The notes beneath the pieces are model-generated. The model saw only the letters and a list, made by a program, of their open reading frames with translations. It ran no database searches and was not told the origin of the DNA. Positions 10,681 through 23,423 of a stretch of DNA of 64,000 nucleotides are shown piece after piece. The position numbers and the translations under genes were made by a program. Origin of the DNA: Lichenostomus cassidix (Eukaryota > Chordata > Aves > Passeriformes > Meliphagidae); NCBI GenBank assembly GCA_008360975.2, contig CM039211.1, positions 71,259,965 through 71,323,964 of the forward strand, given 5' to 3'. Position 1 is the first letter of the stretch. Each line of letters starts with the position of its first letter.

Positions 10681-12765
10681 AAATAATTTCATTTATCTAG
10701 TCAACAACTTTTAGCAGAGTGATCTGTGAGTTCTCTTCTGTCTGGTTATTTATGCTTTGCCATTATAAAGCAGAATGGGGAAATAAAATTTCAAAGATGA
10801 ATTAATATTGTAATTCACAAGATCAAGTTTGTAATTATTCATGTCTTCAGTTTTTCTTAATTATACTCGACTTTTGTACTGCCATGTTACTCACATGAAG
10901 TCAATTAAATGTACAAGTGTTTCTTGGACCAGACCCTCTGTATAAATTAAGGAGATTTGGAAATTGCTCTCTGAGAAGTGACTTGTTACAAGATGCTCTG
11001 TTCCGAGCACATATGGAAATGAAATGAAAATAGAAATGACTAGCTTGAGACACTGTAAATCCTAAATGGTTCTGCAGTTTTGTGCAGACTTCTTTAAATA
11101 CAGCCAAGTTGCTAAGGGCCACTCTAACTGAAGCTTTAAATGTCCCAGAGATGTTAGATGCTAGATTCACATCTTTCTCACATAGGAATCAGGAACAGTT
11201 TCCTGTCTTCATGATTTCCAACCTTCACCAGAAGTTACAATTTTTTTTTCTTTGAAAGCACTCGTATTTCAAACTTCTTCCTTTATAAACCCTTTATAAA
11301 AGGGATGAAGATGAAGGCAACTCCCTCCCTGCAGAGCCCACAGAGCAGTGTCCTCAGAAATGAGCAGTTTTCTCCACGGGCTGAAAAGATGCAAAGCTGT
11401 GTCTCCCTTTTAACAGAAGGTTTTCTTAGTCACAAGGAGAGGCATATCTAGATCAATCTGAGGGATGAGATGTCCTCCACACTCCTCTTGTTGAGGTTGT
11501 GCCAGAGCATAGCTTTTCAGAATTTCAGGATTGCTCAGAAGCACATTTATTTTATGTAAGTATCAGTTCAAAGTTCTAAGTATTTCTGGATGCTGTTCTT
11601 AGTTGCTTTTCACTGGTGTGAAGATGATATCTCTCTCCTATCTCACGGAGGTTTTGAAGTATTTTGGAGTGATAGACATGAAGTATATCCCTTTTCCCAT
11701 GCATATTAGATAGAACTTACCAAAAAAACTTTTATTACATGTGTAAAGTATTTAAAAGATATCTCTTGTTATTCTCACTCTCTTTTTACATTCTGAAGCA
11801 CATAATAATACTTTAATACTAACAATATTTGCTGGGAAAATGTGTTTGAGAACAACTCGCAGCTTCTGACTGTTTGACATTAAAAGTTGATTTCTGCAGC
11901 CATGCTCATAGCTTAAGTAAAAGAAAAAAAAACCCACAAAACAGGAAAAAAAACACCACCCCACTGTGAAAGGAATAGATGATCCTAAACCACTTAAAGA
12001 TATGGGAAAGAATATGTAACTTGTTTAAGAGAGACGCACTGCCACTTTGAACAAATTTGTTGCTATATTTCAATAATAAAGAGGTTTCAAATTATGGTGC
12101 CATGACTGTCATGTTATTTTACAACAGGTTCGTTCCCTTATAGAGAGAAAGATCATGATGATCTATTCTTTAATAGACATTGACAAAGTCAAGGATTCCT
12201 GCTCTTAAAAGTCAAAATTGCCCTAAGAGGAAAATCTTCAGCTATAAGATATTCAAGTCAAACAAACAGAAAAAATAAATATTTACAACCCTAAGGCAAT
12301 CAGACAAAATGCAAAATTGCACATCAGATTGATTGGCCCAATTCTACCCAGAGAGAGAATACTCTCAAAAAATGTTGTAAGTCAGTCTATATTAGTGTTT
12401 TAAATCTGTTGAAGAATTGATATTTGAAATACTTTCTTTACACATACACTCAGCCTGTTTTCAGAGCATATTCAAGAATTACTGCAACTGACATTTTCTC
12501 AAGAAGGCAAAAAATCAAAATTTTGAGTTCAGATATGCCTTCTAGTTATTTTATAATTCTGCTAAGACATGTGTCTTATAAGGTACAGTTTCTGAGAGGC
12601 AAGTTTTCATCTCTCCCATCCCTAAATGAAAGCTGGAGGGACTGTCCAGGGTGAAATGTGGCACAGGAGTCTTGTAATGTTTCAAGTGATGTTACTTTTA
12701 CCTATTTTGATGGAAGCAGAAATTTCTGATTATACTGTACATATTATTTTGATTTGGCTAGTTTT
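10681..12765. other. AT-rich sequence, nothing recognised
   Basis: Open frames do not exceed 89 codons and show no domain. No interspersed repeat family is recognised. A short A/C-rich stretch lies at 11921-11962. Confidence 0.45.
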
Positions 12766-12808
12766 TATTAATTTATTTTATTACTATTATTATTATTACT
12801 ATTATTTT
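12766..12808. repeat. (TTA)n/(ATT)n imperfect microsatellite
   Basis: A short run of TTA/CTA trinucleotides is embedded in T-rich sequence. It encodes the Tyr run seen in a 71-codon frame here, which is therefore an artefact. Confidence 0.85.
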
Positions 12809-12996
12809 GGCCTGAAGGCTACTCTGGAGAGCATAAAGTAATTCCAGGGGATAATTTTGGTCAGCTTTGATAATTTTGACACCTGTGATTGAGAAAGGCT
12901 GCTAAACATTGTAAATCAAAGTTGGAGAGCTTCCAGTTATTGAATTGGTACACAGGATGCCATTACAAGGCAGATCACTGTCCAGATAAGACTGAT

Positions 12997-13098
12997 ATAG
13001 AATCCTAGAATGGTTTGAGTTGGAAGGAACCTTAAAGATCATCTAATTTCAGCCCCACACCATGGAAAAGGACACCGTCCCCTAGACTATGATGCTCA
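12997..13098 (-). mobile_element. CR1 LINE short 3' fragment
   Basis: The reverse complement of a CR1 terminus: 'tagaatcctagaatggttt', then 'gagttggaaggaaccttaa' and 'catggaaaaggacacc'. Only about 100 bp remains, and the copy breaks off before the conserved 'aacctggccttgaacac' block. Confidence 0.88.
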
Positions 13099-14012
13099 GA
13101 TAATTTCTTTATGTTCTACCAGTGCAGTGATTCACCTCAGGTGGGGAAAACACCATTTTTGATCCCTGAGCAAAAGATAATTCCAATAAGTGCCAAGACA
13201 GAACTGATTTCTCAGCAGTTCAGGAAACCAACATTCCCTTCTCCTCGACTTTCACTTCTCTGAAACTGAAGGATTAGCAGGAAGTTCCTGAGGCAGGAAG
13301 AGTGGAGCCAGAAGGGAGGTGTGAGAAGAGAAGCGGGATTTACTTCTGTTCTCACCAAGGAGTACATGAGAAAGGTGTGAGTGGTGACAGCCATTTTTAG
13401 CGTGGCCTTTTCCTGTAGCACCATAAACCTTCAACGATGGTGCAGTCATCTTGGAAAGGCTCCAGGGAAGATAGAATATTCCTGGTACTCCATGGGGTCA
13501 TTCCCTGCTTGTGCCGGGGACAGGAGGAGGATGGAAGGGTGGGAGCATGAGCCCTGAGGATTATTTTGAAGTTTTTCACATTTTCAGGGGTATGCTGTAA
13601 AGTTAGAAAATGTTGGAAAAAAGTACAAAAATTAAAAAAAAAAAAATCAGGAAATGGGAAAAGCATGCCTAAATTTGTTAGATTTAAGAGGTTCAGTACT
13701 GTCTAATTTATCTGAGGGAATTTTAAAGAGGAAGATTTGGTGTGACCTGTATACAAAAAACATGCATAAGGAATACATGAAAAGTGTATCTTCAGCATAT
13801 AGCTAATATAACTAATATTTGAATCTTCATGAGATAAAAAATATATAAGATGGCCTTTTTCTTTTAATTGAAGGGAATTGTGCTGTTAGAAAACAAGACC
13901 TGTAGATGTGTGTTGATTTCTCCACTGCTTAAAGTCTTTGAATCACTGACTTGAAGAACAAAGTTTTGGGACATATTTCACAAAACAGACTTTTTTGGCA
14001 ATTTATGTGTAT
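13099..14012. other. Unique sequence, nothing recognised
   Basis: Overlapping minus-strand frames of 65-89 codons at 13212-13666 lack domains and run in different phases. No repeat family is seen. An A-rich run lies at 13635-13647. Confidence 0.45.
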
Positions 14013-14087
14013 TTAGTTCTATGGAGGAATGAGTTCTATGGAGGAACTAATTCTAATGAGTGAATTAGTTCTATGGAGGAATGAGTT
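14013..14087. repeat. Small tandem duplication with gttctatggagga unit
   Basis: The 23-mer beginning ttagttctatggagg occurs at 14013-14035 and again at 14065-14087, offset 52 bp. A third partial copy (gttctatggaggaa) sits between them at 14033-14046. It looks like local slippage and duplication. Confidence 0.8.
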
Positions 14088-15438
14088 AGCTTTTGAGAAG
14101 CATGCAAGTTCATCTATAAAACTTCCCAAACCAAAACGAAATATTTTCCTGTCAGATATGACCATTGGTTGAGGGACATCCTGAATTCAGGGATAAGCAA
14201 GATGGGAGGAAAGGTTTTTCTGCACAATGCCATAGATGATCCAACAACATCAAGTTTTCCAGCACTCCATTGCAGCACATAATGTGTACCTCTAAATCTC
14301 CTAATCTGCAAAAGTGAAAAGACTTTTTGAGAACTCAAGTGATTTTGTTACTCAATAGGTATTTGAATCCCTCATCCTGCTGCTTTAAATGGGGTTTATA
14401 AGTTAAAAAGATTTTATGGGGCCTCTGAAAGCTTTTGAATACCCAAGACCTAGAACTGTACAACTGTGAACGTCCAGGATAAAACCCTTATTTATGAATT
14501 ATTATCAGATGTTGTGTGGAAGTATTTGTTTTAAATCTGTGAATCTATAAGTATATAATTACAATTTTATTTGTTTATGTATTTGTTTTATTCCTTAATA
14601 CATACCCAGATGGTGGTTTCTTGAAATCATGTTTGTTATTACTTAGGCTTATTAATTTGTCTAATTTCTGTGTTTTGTTTTATCTCCCTTTTTGTATGGG
14701 GTAAAAAAAAAAATCATCTTTCATTGATTTCCATTCTAGATTTTTTTTTTTAATTACAGAATTTCCTGTTCAAAGATTTTTTTTTTGTGGGTTTTAAACC
14801 TAAAGGACTGTTCTATATCTTACCATATCACTCTCCTTCCCTGTAATATTTAAACCAGAAGATATTATAAAATACATTCCTGTAGGTGTTAACAAGCTCT
14901 CCTCTCCCAAACAGTTTTTGACTGAAGGAGGAAATTATCAGTATAAAATTTATTAAAAAAATTGCAAAAAACCCTACTTGTGCATGAAAATTATTTGAAC
15001 ATGAATTCAGAGGAATTTTACACTTCCTCTCCAAAGATAACACTTGACCCAAAATATTATGAAAAGGAGACGCTCGCACTAATTAACTAACTGGATAACA
15101 AACTCTGTGTACAGTTATGAAGTTTCCTTTTCAGCAAAATCTAAACAAAAATGTGCATAATATTAGTTCAAGTCTTGGAAATAAGTGAATTAGCTATCCA
15201 ATACATATTAATATTTCCATAAGTTGATCCAAAAGCTAGAAACTGTATTTATGATCCAGTTTATGTGTGCCTATCTCATAGACTTGAGGTTAGGGACTAA
15301 GAACTAAAATCAGTTTGAATGTCACAATCTAGTATAGAAAATGGGTGGAATTTTTTTGCCTAAATCCAAACCAACACATCTGGACACATCTTCTCAGCTG
15401 CCATCTAATGTCAGAGGTACTGAGTTATTTTCTGAGTA
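14088..15438. other. AT-rich sequence, nothing recognised
   Basis: Only homopolymer runs are notable (A near 14703-14712, T near 14741-14750 and 14778-14786). Frames are at most 83 codons and without domains. Confidence 0.45.
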
Positions 15439-15570
15439 TTTAATTTTTATTTTATTTATTTTGTTTTATTTTATTTATTTTATTTTCTATTTTATTTTAT
15501 TTTATATTATTTTATTTTATTTTATATTTTATTTTATTTTATTTTATTTTATTTTATTTTATTTTATTTC
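15439..15570. repeat. (TTTTA)n pentanucleotide array
   Basis: About 130 bp of TTTTA/ATTTT units with occasional TTTG and TTTC interruptions, purest at the 3' side. The Ile/Leu/Phe/Tyr-rich frame of 78 codons over it is a repeat translation. Confidence 0.95.
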
Positions 15571-17770
15571 TTTTTAAATAACTTCAAATTCTCTTTGGAA
15601 ACTTCACATTTAGCCTTTTAATTTGAAACCTGCTGTGGAAACAACAGTATGAAAAATGGTCACTGACCACCATATCCAAACTGCACTTTGTTCAGGCTTT
15701 GTCATTCAAAGCAGCAGACCAATTTCAGGTTAAAAAAAAAAAAAAAAAATTGAAGAATGGAATACTCAAGAAAATTTTATACTTTGCTGTTCAGGGCTTG
15801 TCTGAGATAGATGACAGCTGTGGTTTAGGCTTTTCCTTCATTGTTGCTTACTGCAACAATTCTGCCTTACTGCAGAACTATTGATCAAAAGAGGACACTA
15901 TCTGGCATTTTGGTGACTATTCTTCAGACAGAAGAGAAGGATGTGTGACCCTTGTAAAAGGGGGTCTTTAAAATGCTGCCAGTTCTCAAAAGAGATCTGA
16001 AATTTGGATTGCAAGTAGATAAAGCTCCATTTTGCATTAAAAATTTGCTTACCTTGCTCTTTTTAACTAGTTATCTGAATGGGATTGGTTTATATCCCTC
16101 CCTTTATCTCTTCCTCTTCTCCACATGCCTTATTGGAAATGTTGGACTCCACTCCTGGGTATGACTTCAACAGATCCATGTAGTTTTCAGACTAAAAAGA
16201 CCTTTCTGAATGGCATGGTGAAGGACTAATTATCAAAAATCTTAGAGAAGATTTTGTGAAGGAATCTGTACAGCCTGTTACTAAATAAACTTAATCCTGA
16301 GGTACACCACATATGGATCCAAACTCAGGTAACAATAAGACATTTTCCTAAATACAGTATCTGCTGTATAATTAGAAGCAAAGGAACTACTTTAATGTAA
16401 CCTATTATGCAAGCTCAGTAAAGGTAGGAGAATAGACCTGACAGAAACCTGCCTGCTCTTTTCTTTTTCATTGTCATTCTTCTCTGTGCTAAAATCACAT
16501 TATATTCATTCCAAGACTGTTATACTCTTATTTTCTTGCTTCTTTTTGCCAGCTCAGCTTTTCAGATTTTCTTTATTTATCCACTGTTTTCCTTAATCCA
16601 GGTGAATTATCACATAAAGGGGAGCAGGGTGCTCTAACTAGTACCTGCTAATCTCATTAAAAAGTGTTCCAATTTCCCGACATTTTTCCTAGCACACAAA
16701 ATGAAACACTTCTTGATGCTTTGAAAGGTAGCACTGTAAGAAAAACAACAGCTGAAGTGTTACAATTTTCAGAGGCAATTCAGGAGAATCTGTTTTATTT
16801 GAGCAGCTGACAGTGGCAATATCGTTTCCATAAAGAAATAATTTCCACCTCCAGTAATGGGAAGCCCTCGTAGTGTACACAAAGGTATCTCCAGGAAAAA
16901 AATCTTGATCTCATGGTGCAAATACTGGATTCCTCCTTTTCAATTTGCAGATCCTTCCTGGGAACCAGAACTTCCTGAACCCAATTCTATAGGCAAAAAA
17001 TTGCTGAACATTCTCTACCTTTAAAAAATCACTCATTTTTAAAGAGCTCTTTGTTAATTTTAGTGCAGGTGAACTGTGGTTCACTGAGGACTGAAATAAC
17101 GGAATAAAACAGAGCAGAGTAGTTTCCTGGAGCTTGACTTATACGGCCTATGCTGAGACTGGTTTTTTTTTAAGGAAAGTATTCTGTGATTCCTCTTGTG
17201 AGATGTATTCAACTACCAGGATTTTTATCTGAAAGATTTTTTTCCTTCTGTTGAGAGGAATTTTTCTCTGTGTCTCATCCCATTACTATTAGATGTGTCT
17301 GTTTGTCACTAATAGTTTGTGATTGCTCCATCCAGAGAAAGATTTCCTGATTGATCAAAGACATAATTTTTCTTGTGATTACTCCATCTGCACATGAATA
17401 TTGTATCAACTCAGTTCCCAAAATTTATCATGTTCAGACTCTTCTCCACATCTTCAACGGCTGTTATGAGAGAAGAGGAAAATAATATATTTTTAAAAAA
17501 ACAATAGTTTTACCAGACACTGTTCTTCATTTTCTCTGCATTTCTTCCTGTGCAACATATTATTTCATTAAAATTTCAATGTAACAACCTACAATTCATT
17601 TAAGAACCACAGCAATTCACTGTGTTAGAATCCTATCAAGTGACCTTTCTCCTTCAGAGCTCTTACAAGAGATAAATACCTGTACAAACAAATTGCAGCA
17701 AAAGGTGAAATGAAAGGAGATGGGACCACAAAGAGTTCCTGTGACTCAACCCTAGATGAGAACTGGATGA
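15571..17770. other. AT-rich sequence, nothing recognised
   Basis: A run of 17 A lies near 15732-15748. Open frames reach only 63 codons. No CR1 or LTR signature is recognised until the element beginning at 17771. Confidence 0.45.
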
Positions 17771-18548
17771 TCAGATTTCACAGATTATTTTGGGTTGGAA
17801 GGGACCCATCAGGATCACTGAGTCCAAGTCCTGGTGTTTCACAGGACACCCCAGCAATCCCACCTTGTGTCTGAGAGCTTTGTCCAAACACTTCTTGGAC
17901 TCTGTGAGGTTTGGTGCTGTGCCCATTCCCTGGGGAGCTGTTCCAGTGCCCAAACACCCCCTGGGGAAAGAACCTTTTCCTGATATCCAAACTAAACCTC
18001 CCTGACACAACTCCAGGCCATTCCCTCAGTCCTGTCACTGTCACCACAGAGCAGAGATCAGTGTCTGTCCCTCCTCTTCCCCTCACGAGGAAACTGTGAC
18101 TACAGTGAGGTCTGACCTCAGTGTCCTCTTCTCCAGCTGAACAGACCAAGTGCCTTCAGCCTCTCCTCACACAGCTTCCCCTCAAAGCCTTCACCATCCT
18201 CATGGCCTACTTTGGACTTAAGCCATTAGAGAATGGCTTAAGATCTTTCCTGTATTGAGGCACCCAAAACTGCACACAACACTCCAGGTGAGGCTGCCCC
18301 AGCCCAGAGCAGAGCAGGACAATCCCTCCCTTGCCCAGCTGGCCATGCTGGCCCTGATGTCCCCAGGACAGGGATGTCCCTCCTGGCTCCAGGGCACTGC
18401 TGGCTCATGTTCAGCTTGTCACTGACCAGCACCCCCAGGTTCCTTTCCCTGGCACTGCTTTCCAGCCTCTCATTCCCCAGTCTGTCTGTACATCCAGGGT
18501 TACCTCATCCCAGGTGCAGAATCCAGCACTTTCCCTTGTTCAACTGAA
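17771..18548 (-). mobile_element. CR1 LINE, about 780 bp, with decayed end of ORF2
   Basis: The plus strand reads the inverted 3' UTR ('ttgggttggaagggaccca'), then 'ttgtccaaacacttcttgg', then 'ctccagctgaacagaccaa'. Upstream in element orientation it carries the end of ORF2: the minus-strand translation contains LVSDKLNMSQQC, the CR1 'LGVLVDEKLNMSQQC' region, at about 18380-18432, followed by frameshifts. It is closely related to the copy at 29390-30694. Over 18240-18530 the two differ at only a handful of positions by eye. 5' truncation is at about 18548. Confidence 0.95.
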
Positions 18549-19971
18549 CTAAGATTTCCTAAGCTTTAGTCCTTTCTCTGAACAATACAACCAGCTCCAC
18601 TCTATACAGTGCTAATAGGGAAGATTTCTGTTTCAGAGGAAGGATAACACTTTGACTAAGTCCTCATGTTCATGGGTGCTAGCTAACAGATGGTTGTCAT
18701 CTGTGAAAGTCCAGACAGTCTTGTTTATATATTCATGTTAACTGTAAGTACAAAAACAAATTTGGTTTTGTAGTTCTTTCGATATACACAACAATTTACA
18801 GTAAATGAAGGTAAGTGTGTTTGCTCAAATATCTGGGATAAAACATCCCTTGTGAACCTCCACACCATATTTAAGTTTAGACACCTCTCTTATGCGTGGT
18901 TCTAGTACTTGCTATGTATGAAGTTCTTTGGGGTTCCTTGCAAAGAAAAGTACCATGCAGAGGAAAATATAAAAATATTTGTCCCTTAATTTACATAGGG
19001 TTTTTTTTCAGAGGATTTCATCCCAGAGTAATCTGTGTATCAGCAATTAAATGAATGATTAATGGTCTTCTCTAAGTAGTGATTACTCTTGTTTTCTGGA
19101 AGTGTTCCCTTGGCCTCAGAGACACAGCTGACCTGACCTGTTCATTACCTGCAAGTGTGATACCAGAGGCAAAGGAAGACGAAATATGGTTTGTGTTTAA
19201 ATGTGTACACACAAACAAACAAGACAGCCTGAGTTCTGCTACTCTTTTTTCAATTGCCAGAGGAAGGTGCATGGATTAATTTTTACATGGTTCTGAAGAA
19301 AGGCTATAATTACAGGGTTCTCTCCTAGTCTTGAATATGAAAATGAATGCTCTTCAAAATACTGTTATCCACCTCTCTGCACGCATTTGCAGCAGGAGAT
19401 CTGTACTGTCTGCTTCCATGAGGTTACTATAGAGGGAGATGGGAATGAGAATTTAATTGCATAGGAACACGGTGCGTGAGAAGGAATTTGGTTGGCTCAT
19501 GGAATGTGTCGATGGCCAATGAAGCAGTACGTTGGATAGGACCAGACAGGTTTGTATGTCTGTGTGTTTGAAGGTGTATTTGTGTTGTAAAACAATGGTC
19601 AAGGCATGACCTTTTCTTCTGCTCAGTGAGAATGACCCCGAAAACCTAAAAACAATTTCTGGGAGCGTTAGATATGAATTTCTATTTGCAGGTGGAAATG
19701 TTGAACCACACAACTCAAGATCAGGGAATAGCTAGCAGGGAATTATCTCTGCTAAAAAGGAGCTGAGAGCTACTGAGGATGACAAAAATTTCTTGGTATC
19801 GTCAATGTGGCATATGATTTTATAACATACAAAGAGAAATTATATCTGTAACATAAGTAGTTACTCTGATCTCCTCCACACTGCTGAAGTATTAAACTGA
19901 AATATTTGATGCAGCTTTGGACTCTACACATCAAGAGAAGCAAGAATAATCAACAGAATATCAGCAAGCAG
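18549..19971. other. Unique sequence, nothing recognised
   Basis: Frames of 62-86 codons on both strands have no domain. No repeat family is recognised. Confidence 0.45.
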
Positions 19972-19995
19972 GACTATGATCTGCAGATCATAGTC
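19972..19995. repeat. Perfect 24-bp palindrome
   Basis: gactatgatctg is followed immediately by its exact reverse complement cagatcatagtc, with no spacer. Each arm is 12 bp. The flanking bases (g at 19971, t at 19996) do not extend it. Confidence 0.95.
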
Positions 19996-21043
19996 TGAGT
20001 TTCCTGAGCTTTCCCAGTGGACATCACTGACATGTTATGTCCAAGGAAGAGGACCATATCATCTACTGAGCTCTCCAATTCCAAATTTTCTGATTTTGCA
20101 TTAAATGCACTTTGGATCTCTGAAATCTCTTTCTACGTTTTCAGTTAATGTCCCTTTGCTGTTTGCTAGTAGCTATGCTAATGTTCTTTCAAGGTGTCTC
20201 TTTTTTTTTTTTTTTTTTGATTCAGGAACATCTTGACTACCCTTATTTTAAAGCTTCATTATCAAGTTTACCAATATGCCTTGTAGATTTCAGAGTTAAT
20301 GTGCTCATCAAGCACACAGTCATTTCCACTTTGTGATGCAGATTAAATCTCTACTTAGCTGAAGATTTTAGGTACTCAAAGAAGAAACGAGGGGAATGGG
20401 AAACTTACACATTAGCTTTGATTACGACATTTTAAAAAATAACATGTTTTTCTATTTTCTTATGTGGACTTGAATCAAAACACTTTGAAAAAAAAATTAA
20501 AAAGGCTGTATTCAGAAAATTCCTAGTATGAGCTATTACTTCTTAGTCTTAAATTTCAATTTCTCTGCTTGACTTTTTTCCCTGAAATTGAAATATGAGT
20601 TAAAACAAAAAGATTCAGAAAGTAAAATTGTAGTAATATAAAGCATTAGGAATGCCCAACCCACTTTAAAAAAAAATATTTCTTTTCCTTCCTGGATTCA
20701 TAATTGATTGACTTCAGGGTCTTTCCTCCTGGATGGAAGTCAGACAGAGCAACAGGAAGAGGGAGAAGAGAGGTTAAAGTAGATATTTTTCTTGTTCAAA
20801 GAGTTTGAAATAAATTTTCCAACCCGATTTCATCTGACCATCACGTGGTACCTCAAGCATCCTGACCTTCTTGATGAGAAAGGGGCATGTGACATGATGA
20901 AAATTAACAGACCTGAAATAAATTCAAGCCTTCAGTTGCTCTTGATTAATTGACAGTAAAGTCAAAGGAGAGAACCTCCAAATTTGGGCAAATTTGGGCC
21001 AAAACTCTTGGGCACAGAGTGTGACTCAGGGACAATTCTATGC
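19996..21043. other. AT-rich sequence, nothing recognised
   Basis: A T run of about 18 lies near 20201-20218. No exon or interspersed repeat is recognised. Confidence 0.45.
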
Positions 21044-21106
21044 AGGACCAGGAGTTGGACTTGATTCCTGAGGATCTCTTCCAATGCAGCTCACAATGAT
21101 TCTGTG
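21044..21106 (+). mobile_element. CR1 LINE very short 3' tail
   Basis: 'ggaccaggagttggacttga', then 'tctcttccaatgcagctca', ending 'atgattctgtg', matches the last 60 bp of a CR1 3' UTR with one degenerate terminal octamer. It is in sense orientation. Confidence 0.8.
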
Positions 21107-22895
21107 AAATTTGGTCCTTGGCTTAGGACCTCGTAAGGCCATCCTTGAATAGGGTGTTGCTAACAAAAGAAAACAGATCTTGGCTTCCTGGGTCTCCAGA
21201 GAATATGTAATCCATTATAAAATTTCATCAGCTATGAAGCTAAGATTTATGTAACGTTAGAATACACATGCTCGTTTTATGTATCACTGTAGAAATACTC
21301 AGGATATATGCAAAAACTTTAGGATTTCATGCGTTCCTTTCAAATGCAAATGTTATAGTTACCCTTGTAGAAGTAAATTTTATGGTACATGAACATGAAT
21401 AGACTGTCTTGACTTGGCTAAAAATGTTTGGCACTGAGCCTTGTTCATCACACATCATCTGAGGAGTATGGCTCTGTTAACCTCACTGCTCACCATCCCT
21501 TATTTTTTCATGTATAATTTAAAAAGATTGTATGAAAAAGGAGCAACTGGTTAAGTTAGGATAATTTTGTTTCCAACTTTCACAGAAATGTATTTTAAAA
21601 ATAAAAGAAAGAAAAAAGGCAGCCTAGAAAGCATAGTACTTGATCATATTTTCCCTTTGGAAATAAAACTTTATTAATATTAATAAAATATCTTCTTGTT
21701 ATCTCTTTTCTAAAATGTTGCCCCTTAGGTATATATCAGAAGCTTTGCAGCTACTGCTTGTCAGTTAAATCTGAATATCTCAGCTGGTTTCCCATTGGGT
21801 TACACATATAAATTATTATTTTATAACTCTATGTGTATATATTTATGTAGGGTTGTGTGTGCATACTCTTTCTTATTACAGAACCTTTTGCTTGCAATAG
21901 ATAAAGGTATACATTAATAGCTTATTAGTCCTGTGATTTTTTTTTTCCTGTATATATTTTAATCTTGCATGCTGGCACTTTAATCCCTCAGTACCTGTCT
22001 TGCACATTAGCTTCACATGTCCTTTCAAAAAGGCAAGGCTAAAATTCCCTTCTTCTTACAGACATTGAGAGCCCTTCTCTATTAATAATTCCCCAAAAGA
22101 GAGTGAAAATATTAAAAATGTAGAGCACGAGTATAATATCCATTGCAGCATTTTTTCTCCCATAAGTAGACCTCACTGAAAACTTTAAAAATGAAAACTG
22201 TTGGAATTTGAGGCTCTGATAATTTCTTTTTTTTTTTTTTTGTTTCCTTGGTGGGGAGGGAGGGGAGAAGAAAAAGAAAATGAAAAAAATATTTCTGCTG
22301 GAAAAATCAAAGAAGACAAAAAACAATCTTCTGAAGAAAAACGAATTTCTAACCAGAACTACCTATAGAAAAACATTCTATTTGGAAGTTTCTGTGAAAA
22401 ACCTTTCATGAGATAATAACATGTGCTGTCATGAGGTGTAATGAATTAATTTCACAAATCTGTAAAATTTTGGATGTGGAGAATCCTTTGTGCTCAGAAA
22501 ATGACTGTAACATCAGTGTTTTCTTATTTACATTCTGCTACAATTTGTAGAATAAATATTTCATTATAAAGACATTAATGAGAAATTTTAACATTGTAAG
22601 CATTTTGATATTATTTTTCTTCTTTAGACCCTTGAGCCTTTAATGTCTTTTTATTTGGGAAATGATAAAACTTTTAATAAAAGTAAGTGGAGGAAATAAT
22701 AATTATCCAAATCTATGGGAGCAATAGGGACCTTTGACTTCTTTTGATTCTCCAAGAGGAATCCTCAGGATGCTTCTTTTAGTTGCAGGGAGCCACAACA
22801 TGGGGGAGGAAGGCTTCAATAAAATATTAGTTTCCCCACACTAGGTGAATTCCACACAGACTGGGTTCTGGCAGATCAGTCCTCAACTACATTAT
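21107..22895. other. AT-rich sequence, nothing recognised
   Basis: A T run lies at about 22227-22241. The 95-codon minus-strand frame at 22039-22326 includes translated homopolymer and is read as chance. No repeat family is seen. Confidence 0.45.
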
Positions 22896-23423
22896 GTATA
22901 GATAGATAGATACAGATATAGATATAGATATAGATATAGATATATAGATGATATAGATATAGATATAGATAGATAGATATAGATATAGATATAGATAGAC
23001 AGATGATATAGATATAGATGATATAGATGATATAGATATAGATATAGATATAGATATAGATATAGATATAGATAGATGATATAGATATAGATATAGATAT
23101 AGATATAGATATAGATGATATAGATATAGATAGCTATAGATGTAGATGATATAGATGTAGATATTGATGATATAGAAGATATAGATATAGATATAGATAG
23201 ATATAGATATAGATATAGATATATAGATAGATATACATATAGATAGATGATATCGATATAGATAGATATAGATAGATATACATATAGGTTGATACAGGTA
23301 TAGATGATATATAAATATATATAGATAGACATAGTTATAGATAGATATATAGCTATAGATAAGGTATAGATATAGATGACACAGATAGATGTAGATATAG
23401 ATAGATATTGATAGATATCTATA
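22896..23423. repeat. Large (GATATA)n / (GATA)n array
   Basis: About 530 bp is built of GATATA hexamers mixed with GATA tetramers and GATGATATA variants, with rare changes such as GATGTA, GACACA and GATACA. It is the longest simple-sequence block in the window. The minus strand gives a 146-codon Tyr/Ile/Ser/Leu frame that is only repeat translation. Units degenerate toward the 3' edge, where tctatatgg closes it. Confidence 0.97.

Noticed and set aside
17771..18149. Minus-strand frames of 79 and 123 codons, and the similar ones at 29330-29810
   Set aside because: They lie within CR1 3' UTR sequence and recur in both copies; repeat-derived, not a host gene.
22892..23332. 146-codon Tyr/Ile/Ser-rich frame on the minus strand
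   Set aside because: Pure translation of the GATATA array.
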